Both the position numbers and the translations under genes were made by a program. This document shows, piece by piece, positions 6,097-10,309 of a DNA stretch of 10,309 bases. The notes below the pieces were generated by a model. The model worked only from the letters and a program-made list of their open reading frames with translations. It was not told the origin of the DNA and did no database searches. How positions within the stretch are numbered: the first letter of the stretch is position 1; each line of letters starts with the position of its first letter. Source of the DNA: Actinomycetes bacterium (GTDB lineage Bacteria > Actinomycetota > Actinomycetes > Actinomycetales > Microbacteriaceae); the NCBI GenBank assembly GCA_030425055.1, contig JAUHVN010000078.1:1-10309 (forward strand), given 5' to 3'.

Positions 6097-6119
6097 GAGT
6101 GTCACTTCGCGTGGCACTC
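6097..6119. promoter_or_regulatory. Dyad in the hemolysin III/uppS divergent promoter region
   Basis: GAGTGTCAC (6097-6105) and GTGGCACTC (6111-6119) form a 9-bp inverted repeat with one mismatch (a G-T wobble if RNA) around TTCGC. It lies between the two divergent starts (6052 and 6165). GTATG (6074-6078) and CATAC (6091-6095) form a second, weaker dyad beside it. Both are candidate operators for a dimeric regulator; no known regulator consensus is recognised. Confidence 0.4.
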
Positions 6120-6152
6120 AGTTCCACCTCCGTCCACCACTGCCGAGGGGAG

Positions 6153-6158
6153 TAGCGT
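6153..6158 (+). promoter_or_regulatory. Leaderless -10 box for the cis-prenyltransferase gene
   Basis: TAGCGT, a 6-nt spacer (AGGGGC), then GTG 6165: the same sequence and spacing as the box before the gene ending at 150. It supports GTG 6165 as the start. Confidence 0.6.
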
Positions 6159-6164
6159 AGGGGC

Positions 6165-6950
6165 GTGGCGCGGGCACGGTGGAACGAAGGACGAGGTCCG
6201 CTCTACCGCCTCTACATCCGCCGCCTCCGCCACCGGCTGTCGCAGTCCACCGTGCCGCACCACGTCGCGATGATGATCGACGGGAACCGCCGCTGGGCGC
6301 GCCAGCTCGGCTTCGACTCGGCCGCCCACGGGCATCGGGCGGGTGCCGCGAAGATGCGGGAGTTCCTCCGCTGGTGCGACGACGTCGGCGTCAAGGTCGT
6401 CTCGCTGTACCTGCTCTCGACCGACAACCTGCGCAAGCGCGACTCCCGCGAGCTGTCCGATCTCATCGAGATCATCTCGGAGCTCGCCGAGGAGCTCTCG
6501 CACGAGCGGGACTGGCGCGTGCAGCACGTCGGCCGTGCCGACCTGCTGCCCGCCGAGCTCGCGGCGGTGCTCGCCGAAGCCCAGCGCCGCACCGCGGGCC
6601 ACACGGGTCTGCACGTCAATCTCGCCGTCGGCTACGGCGGACGCGGCGAGATCGTCGACGCGGTGCGCAGCATCATCGCGACGCATGACCGCGAGGGCGG
6701 GTCGCTCGAGGAGCTCGCGGCGAGCCTGACGCCCGAGCAGATCGGCGAGCATCTCTACACCACCGGACAGCCCGATCCCGACCTCGTCATACGGACGTCG
6801 GGCGAGCAGCGCCTCAGCGACTTCCTGCTCTGGCAGAGCGCGCACTCCGAGTTCTACTTCGTCGAAGCGCTCGGACCCGACCTGCGCGAAGTCGACTTCC
6901 TGCGCGCGATCCGCGACTTCTCGACGCGCGACCGGCGGTACGGCGGCTGA
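6165..6950 (+). CDS. Isoprenyl transferase (cis-prenyltransferase), short-chain Z-farnesyl diphosphate synthase type
   Basis: The 261-residue enzyme of the UPP synthase family condenses isopentenyl diphosphate in cis onto an allylic diphosphate, feeding polyprenyl-phosphate carriers for cell-wall synthesis. Motifs in order are MMIDGNRRWAR (36-46) with the Mg2+-binding catalytic Asp39, HGHRAG (55-60) for substrate phosphate, LLSTDNLRKR (83-92), and the IPP-binding RTSGEQRLSDFLLWQ (210-224). Canonical long-chain UppS enzymes carry FSTENW at the fourth-helix position; here it is LLSTDNL, as in M. tuberculosis Rv1086, which makes the 15-carbon (2Z,6E)-farnesyl diphosphate. The neighbour (divergent hemolysin III) is also as at Rv1085c-Rv1086. 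Product length is therefore inferred to be short. The usual Trp near the C-terminal '..LWP' motif is replaced (EALGPDL). GTG 6165 is chosen on the leaderless box. Confidence 0.93.
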   Translation: MARARWNEGRGPLYRLYIRRLRHRLSQSTVPHHVAMMIDGNRRWARQLGFDSAAHGHRAGAAKMREFLRWCDDVGVKVVSLYLLSTDNLRKRDSRELSDLIEIISELAEELSHERDWRVQHVGRADLLPAELAAVLAEAQRRTAGHTGLHVNLAVGYGGRGEIVDAVRSIIATHDREGGSLEELAASLTPEQIGEHLYTTGQPDPDLVIRTSGEQRLSDFLLWQSAHSEFYFVEALGPDLREVDFLRAIRDFSTRDRRYGG

Positions 6951-6994
6951 CGCAGCCGACGCGACCGACACTGCACGCGAGCGCGTGGCCATGC

Positions 6995-7000
6995 CACAAT
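6995..7000 (+). promoter_or_regulatory. Weak leaderless-type -10 for the class V aminotransferase gene
   Basis: CACAAT lies 6 nt before GTG 7007. It departs from TANNNT at the first position but keeps the A and the final AAT, and has the same spacing as the boxes at 1502, 6059 and 6153. This is the main reason to prefer GTG 7007 over GTG 7001. Confidence 0.35.
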
Positions 7001-7006
7001 GTGCAC

Positions 7007-8128
7007 GTGGTGGATCTGGACGCCTATATCGCGTCGTTCGACGGAGAACCGGGATACCTCGACTGGGCGGCGTTCGGGCCGCTCTCGCCCGCGGTGCGCA
7101 CCGAGGCCCAAGCCGACATCGAGCTGCTGGGGTCGGGGAGGCAATCCAGCCTCCAGCTGGTGCGCGACCACGTGCGCGACGCGCAGGAGCTCGTGGCCGA
7201 ACTCGTGGGCGGCGACGCCTCTCAGGTCGTCCTGCAGCCCTCGACCACCTACGGGCTCATGCAGGCCCTCTACGGTATCGCCGGCGGCATCGTGGTGGGA
7301 CGCGGCGAGTTCCCCAGTCTCACCGTCGCCGCGGCCCGTGCGGCGGATGCGCTGGGGTCGCTGGACGTGCAGTGGATCGAGCCCGAGGACGGATTCGTCA
7401 CGGTCGACGCCGTCCGCGATGCGCTGACCGATGAGACGACCGCCGTCGCGGTCAGCCTCGTCGACTTCCGCACCGGCTACCTCGCCGACCTGTCTGCGCT
7501 GCGCGACGTCATCGGAGACCGCCTGCTGGTGGTGGACGCCATCCAGGGCTTCGGCATGGTCGACGCCGACTACACCGCGGCGGATGTGGTGTGCGGCAAC
7601 GGGTACAAGTGGCTGCGCGCGGGCCGGGGGACGGGCTTCGCGTGGTTCGGCGAGCGCGCGCTCGAGCGGATCGCGCCGGTGCTGTCGGGGTTCGCCGGCA
7701 CCGACGTCTCCCTCCCCGTCGACGAGGTTCCGCCGCCGTCCGCGTCGGCGAACGCCTTCCGGGTCAGCCATCCCGATCCGCTCGCCGCCGCGCGACTCGC
7801 GGCCGCGTTGCGCGAGGTGCGCGACGTGGGCGTCGAACGTCTCGCGGTCGAGCTCTCCGAGCGCTCCGGCGATGTGATCTTCGTCGCCGACCGGTACGAG
7901 GTGCCCGTCGTCACGCCGCGTGACCCCGCCCGGCGAGCGGGGATCGTGACCCTCGCACCCGCACCCGCCGACGTCGCACCGCTGGCCGCGTCGCTGACCA
8001 ACCACGGGCTCACCGTGACGGTCCGCTCCGGTCTCGTGCGGGTGGCTCCGCACGTCGGCACGGGGGCGGACACGCTGCGGCTGTTCGGCGACGCGCTGGC
8101 GAGCTTCGCGTCCGCGCGCGTGTGGTGA
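7007..8128 (+). CDS. Class V aminotransferase family protein (PLP fold type I), specificity unknown
   Basis: The protein has 373 residues from GTG 7007 (MVDLDAYIASF...; GTG 7001 would add two). It is a fold type I PLP enzyme of the class V group, which includes cysteine desulfurases, kynureninases and isopenicillin-N epimerase-like proteins. Using 7007 numbering, there is a TTYGL motif near 80 at the cofactor phosphate, LLVVDAIQGFG with the pyridine-binding D177 and neighbouring Q180, and GNGYKWLRAGRGTGFAW with the Schiff-base lysine K201. A smaller C-terminal domain runs from about 250 to 373. The N-terminal GYLDWAAFGPLSP matches the substrate-entry strand of this group. No active-site cysteine loop of a cysteine desulfurase is evident, and the length and motifs do not single out a substrate. 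The gene stands alone between uppS and phoH and appears to have its own promoter. Confidence 0.87.
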   Translation: MVDLDAYIASFDGEPGYLDWAAFGPLSPAVRTEAQADIELLGSGRQSSLQLVRDHVRDAQELVAELVGGDASQVVLQPSTTYGLMQALYGIAGGIVVGRGEFPSLTVAAARAADALGSLDVQWIEPEDGFVTVDAVRDALTDETTAVAVSLVDFRTGYLADLSALRDVIGDRLLVVDAIQGFGMVDADYTAADVVCGNGYKWLRAGRGTGFAWFGERALERIAPVLSGFAGTDVSLPVDEVPPPSASANAFRVSHPDPLAAARLAAALREVRDVGVERLAVELSERSGDVIFVADRYEVPVVTPRDPARRAGIVTLAPAPADVAPLAASLTNHGLTVTVRSGLVRVAPHVGTGADTLRLFGDALASFASARVW

Positions 8129-8169
8129 CGGAATTCATCAGCCCGTAACCTGCATCCTGCGTGTCGCCG

Positions 8170-8198
8170 TCGACGGCGTCCTCGCGTGGTCGTAGTTT
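8170..8198 (+). promoter_or_regulatory. Candidate promoter for phoH
   Basis: TCGACG (8170-8175) matches 4 of 6 bases of TTGACA and is followed after 17 bp by TAGTTT (8193-8198), a good TANNNT -10. Initiation near 8205 would give a leader of about 100 nt. This is read directly from spacing and consensus only. Confidence 0.45.
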
Positions 8199-8204
8199 CA
8201 AGAC

Positions 8205-8306
8205 ATCGGGCAAGGCGCCCGGTCGAGTCGGCCTTCTGGATCGCGACTCGTGACCTCGGTCGACTCGTGACCACCGGGCTCGCAGAGCCCGGGGCGGGAG
8301 TGGGTT
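8205..8306 (+). promoter_or_regulatory. Structured 5' leader of phoH with direct repeats and alternative hairpins
   Basis: CGGGC/GCCCG (8207-8211, 8217-8221) makes a small hairpin. GGTCGAGTCG (8221-8230) can pair, with a 2-nt bulge, with either copy of the 12-base direct repeat CGACTCGTGACC (8244-8255 and 8261-8272), so two foldings exclude each other. A perfect 8-bp stem CCGGGCTC/GAGCCCGG with a GCA loop (8274-8292) stands 3 nt before the Shine-Dalgarno. A six-codon ORF (GTG 8250 to TGA 8270, MTSVDS) lies inside the repeats. A regulatory role for this leader is inference. Confidence 0.4.
8296..8300 (+). promoter_or_regulatory. Shine-Dalgarno of phoH
   Basis: GGGAG lies 6 nt before GTG 8307. 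An in-frame TGA at 8268-8270 and the absence of other start codons after it make GTG 8307 the only upstream start available. Confidence 0.7.
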
Positions 8307-9662
8307 GTGACCACACGAGCACCACACAAGCAGCACCGGACCGAGGTCGAGGACTCCGCCGAATCGGCGGAGGATCTGCGCACGTATGTGCTCGACACCT
8401 CCGTGCTGTTGAGCGATCCGCGGGCGTTCTTCCGTTTCGCCGAGCACAACGTCGTGATCCCCGTCGTGGTGATCACCGAGCTCGAGGGAAAACGGCACGA
8501 TCCCGAGATCGGGTACTTCGCCCGGCAGGCGCTGCGCCATCTCGACGAGCTGCGGGTCGAACACGGCCGTCTGGACTTCCCCGTGCCGGTGGGGCAGGGC
8601 GGAACGCTGCGTGTGGAGCTCACGAACACGGATGCCGGAGTCCTGCCCGCCGGAATGCGCCTCGGCGACAACGACAGCCGCATCCTCGCCGTCGCGATGC
8701 ACCTCTCGCAGGAGGGGCAGGAGGTGACCGTCGTCTCGAAGGACCTGCCCATGCGGGTACGTGCCGCCTCGCTCGGAATCAGCTCGGAGGAGTACCTCGC
8801 CGAGCAGGCCGTCGACTCGGGGTGGACGGGCATCGCCGACCTCGATGTGTCGGGCGACGACATGGCCGACCTCTACGAGAGCGAGATCGGCGTCGACGAA
8901 GAGGTCAAGGGCCTGCCGGTGAACACCGGTCTCATCATCCACTCCGAGCGCGGCTCGGCGCTCGGCCGCGTCACCGGCGACGGCGAGTACCGCCTGGTGC
9001 GCGGCGACCGCGAGGTGTTCGGCCTGCACGGCCGCTCGGCCGAGCAGCGCATCGCGATCGACCTGCTGCTCGATCCCGACGTCGGCATCGTCTCGCTGGG
9101 CGGCCGCGCCGGAACCGGCAAGTCGGCCCTCGCGCTGTGCGCTGGCCTCGAGGCGGTCCTCGAGCGTCAGCAGCAGCGCAAGATCATCGTCTTCCGTCCG
9201 CTGTTCGCCGTCGGCGGGCAGGAGCTCGGCTACCTGCCCGGCGACCAGCAGGAGAAGATGAACCCCTGGGGCCAGGCCGTCTTCGACACGCTCGGTTCGG
9301 TCGTGTCGGGCAACGTGCTCGACGAGGTGATCGAACGCGGGATGCTCGAGGTGCTGCCGCTGACCCACATCCGCGGCCGATCGCTGCACGACGCCTTCGT
9401 GATCGTCGACGAGGCGCAGTCGCTCGAGCGGAACGTGCTGCTCACCGTGCTGAGCCGCATCGGCCAGAACTCGCGCGTCGTGCTCACCCACGATGTCGGC
9501 CAGCGCGACAACCTGCGGGTCGGACGCCACGACGGTGTCGCCTCGGTGATCGAGACGCTGAAGGGCCACGATCTGTTCGGGCACGTCACGCTCGTGCGCT
9601 CCGAGCGCTCGGCGATCGCGGCGCTGGTCACGGATCTGCTGGAGGCCGGCGAACTCGCCTGA
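8307..9662 (+). CDS. phoH: PIN-PhoH protein (PhoH2-type ATP-dependent RNA helicase/ribonuclease)
   Basis: The 451-residue protein has two domains. An N-terminal PIN nuclease domain (about 25-165) carries the acidic metal-site residues D30 (YVLDTSVLL), E58/E60 (VITELEGKRHD), D121/D123 (GDNDSRIL) and D146 (SKDLPMR). A C-terminal PhoH ATPase domain (about 235-447) has the Walker A motif GRAGTGKS (266-273), a FRPLF segment (296-300), GYLPGD (308-313) and the Walker B motif VIVDEAQSLE. The architecture is that of mycobacterial PhoH2 (Rv1095), shown to unwind and cleave RNA; the nuclease residues here look intact. In mycobacteria phoH2 is preceded by a small overlapping antitoxin-like gene; none is visible here, only a structured leader. 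A large hairpin follows the stop within 5 bp. The start is certain (in-frame stop at 8268). Its role is probably RNA turnover under stress, inferred from the family. Confidence 0.95.
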   Translation: MTTRAPHKQHRTEVEDSAESAEDLRTYVLDTSVLLSDPRAFFRFAEHNVVIPVVVITELEGKRHDPEIGYFARQALRHLDELRVEHGRLDFPVPVGQGGTLRVELTNTDAGVLPAGMRLGDNDSRILAVAMHLSQEGQEVTVVSKDLPMRVRAASLGISSEEYLAEQAVDSGWTGIADLDVSGDDMADLYESEIGVDEEVKGLPVNTGLIIHSERGSALGRVTGDGEYRLVRGDREVFGLHGRSAEQRIAIDLLLDPDVGIVSLGGRAGTGKSALALCAGLEAVLERQQQRKIIVFRPLFAVGGQELGYLPGDQQEKMNPWGQAVFDTLGSVVSGNVLDEVIERGMLEVLPLTHIRGRSLHDAFVIVDEAQSLERNVLLTVLSRIGQNSRVVLTHDVGQRDNLRVGRHDGVASVIETLKGHDLFGHVTLVRSERSAIAALVTDLLEAGELA

Positions 9663-9666
9663 TCGA

Positions 9667-9706
9667 CGCCTTCCCGGGATGAGAAGAGTCTCATCCCGGG
9701 AAGGCG
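9667..9706 (+). terminator. 18-bp perfect hairpin terminator after phoH
   Basis: CGCCTTCCCGGGATGAGA (9667-9684) and its exact inverse complement (9689-9706) enclose the 4-nt loop AGAG. The stem starts 4 bp after the phoH TGA. There is no T-run after it, so it is a U-poor terminator of the kind common in high-GC actinomycetes, or an mRNA 3'-end protector. Its symmetry would let it act on both strands. A further CGA/TCG pairing beyond a one-base bulge lengthens the stem. Confidence 0.85.
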
Positions 9707-9759
9707 GTCGAACCCGTCCCCGTCTGCGAGCATGGAGGCACGCTCGAACGGCTGGGGAC

Positions 9760-9765
9760 GGAGGA
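9760..9765 (+). promoter_or_regulatory. Shine-Dalgarno of the secreted protein gene
   Basis: GGAGGA ends 4 nt before GTG 9770 and is 16 nt from ATG 9782, so it favours the GTG start. Confidence 0.6.
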
Positions 9766-9769
9766 CGGC

Positions 9770-10309
9770 GTGGACGGTCGGATGCGTCTGGCGATCGGTG
9801 GCACGACCACCTTCGTCGCGTGCGTCGCCGTCGTCGGCGCGGTCGCCCTGTCGAACGTTGCCGCGATGGCCGAGACGTCGGGTTCGACCGCGGGCTCCGC
9901 GGTCGTCGTGCCGGCATCAGCCGTCTCCTCGGCGACACCCGAACCGTCCGCGACTGTCGGGACCGAGACCGTGCCGGCGCCCGAAGCGGTCGTCATCGCC
10001 CTGCCGACGGTGGACGGCACACTCGACACGAGCCTGCCGTCGTCGACCGAGCAGAATCTGCTGTCCGCTGCCGCGAACAGCGGCGATTGGACGGCGACCC
10101 TCGCGTGGGCGGAGTCGCAGGGGTGGTCGCAGGCGCGCGCCGACGCGCTCGTGCAGCGGCTGCAGACGGCGGCCGCGGCGGGCGGCAACGGCTCGTCGAA
10201 CGGCGGTGCGGCGAACGCGCCCGGCACCGGCAACGCCGGCGGCTCGGGCGAGGGCGTGAACGGCAACGGCAACGCCTACGGCGGCGGCACCGACAACGCC
10301 GGCGGCGCG
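9770..10309 (+). CDS. Secreted or anchored Gly/Asn-rich protein of unknown function, 5' part
   Basis: The frame is open for 180 codons to the window edge with strong third-position G/C bias and no stop, so the 3' end is outside. It starts at GTG 9770 (MDGRMRLAIGG...) behind GGAGGA; ATG 9782 is the alternative. A signal peptide or anchor spans about 5-34, with a plausible AMA/ET cleavage near 34. A Ser/Thr/Pro/Val-rich linker (35-90) follows, then a helical block (about 95-135) with LAWAESQGWSQARADALVQRLQ. A Gly/Asn/Ala-rich tail (137-180) has recurring NGNGN, GGGTDNAGG and similar units. The tail resembles low-complexity surface or wall-associated regions. I do not recognise a family. In this stretch other frames are also open (for example an Arg-rich plus-strand frame at 9732-10259) but they have the composition of shadows. 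It sits downstream of phoH, separated by the terminator. Confidence 0.75.
   Translation, partial: MDGRMRLAIGGTTTFVACVAVVGAVALSNVAAMAETSGSTAGSAVVVPASAVSSATPEPSATVGTETVPAPEAVVIALPTVDGTLDTSLPSSTEQNLLSAAANSGDWTATLAWAESQGWSQARADALVQRLQTAAAAGGNGSSNGGAANAPGTGNAGGSGEGVNGNGNAYGGGTDNAGGA

Noticed and set aside
8250..8270. A six-codon ORF in the phoH leader as a true gene
   Set aside because: There is no good Shine-Dalgarno and it is too short to judge; it is kept only as part of the leader observation.
8010..9938. A 642-codon minus-strand frame opposite phoH
   Set aside because: It has His/Arg/Asp-rich antisense composition and lies entirely opposite genes with clear domains and the 18-bp terminator.
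9732..10259. An Arg/Pro-rich plus-strand frame at the right end
   Set aside because: It lacks a Shine-Dalgarno and has shadow composition. The frame from 9770 has a signal peptide, GGAGGA and G/C-ending codons, and runs to the window edge.
9691..10272. A minus-strand Ala/Pro/Thr-rich frame at the right end
   Set aside because: It looks plausible as an exported protein, but its start lies within the Gly/Asn tail coding region, its end runs into the terminator, and third-position G/C bias favours the plus-strand frame.
1..10309. Mobile elements, CRISPR arrays, tRNA/rRNA genes or a defence island
   Set aside because: No transposase, integrase or cas motifs, no regular spaced repeats, and no tRNA-like or rRNA sequence were seen; composition is even across the window.

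Overview
The window is about 70% G+C with strongly G/C-biased third codon positions, dense short-gapped genes and many GTG starts. It is chromosomal DNA of a high-GC actinomycete. The gene content, protein character and frequent leaderless start signals suit a Microbacteriaceae member, possibly Microbacterium; the genus is inference from general resemblance. I see no rRNA, tRNA, insertion sequence, CRISPR array, phage gene or origin.

Layout: (1) On the minus strand at the left lie the 5' end of a membrane-anchored protein (perhaps an NTF2-domain penicillin-binding protein) and, upstream of it, a winged-helix DNA glycosylase of the YcaQ/AlkZ type. (2) Divergent from these is a plus-strand pair, an AI-2E-family permease overlapping by 4 bp with a threonine ammonia-lyase (ilvA, medium form). 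(3) The next block contains greA and a DUF4307 membrane protein (both minus), a small membrane protein (plus), a hemolysin III/PAQR protein (minus) and a short-chain cis-prenyltransferase (plus). It closely matches the Mycobacterium tuberculosis Rv1080c-Rv1086 neighbourhood as I recall it, except that the mycothiol conjugate amidase gene mca, expected between the DUF4307 gene and the small membrane protein gene, is absent. (4) On the right are a class V aminotransferase, a PIN-PhoH protein (phoH2 type, compare Rv1095) behind a structured leader, a large 18-bp hairpin terminator, and the 5' part of a secreted Gly/Asn-rich protein that runs off the window.

Functionally this is a housekeeping region: transcript-cleavage rescue (GreA), RNA turnover (PhoH), isoleucine entry (IlvA), polyprenyl-phosphate synthesis (UppS family), crosslink repair (YcaQ type) and membrane proteins of poorly known role. 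Neighbouring genes look largely independently expressed. Five genes have a TANNNT box 6-7 nt before the start codon, the mark of leaderless mRNAs, and a sixth has a weaker version. Five others have recognisable Shine-Dalgarno sequences. No clearly new multi-gene system is visible. The observations most worth following are the phoH leader with alternative pairings, the missing mca, the leaderless promoter pattern, and the permease-IlvA coupling.
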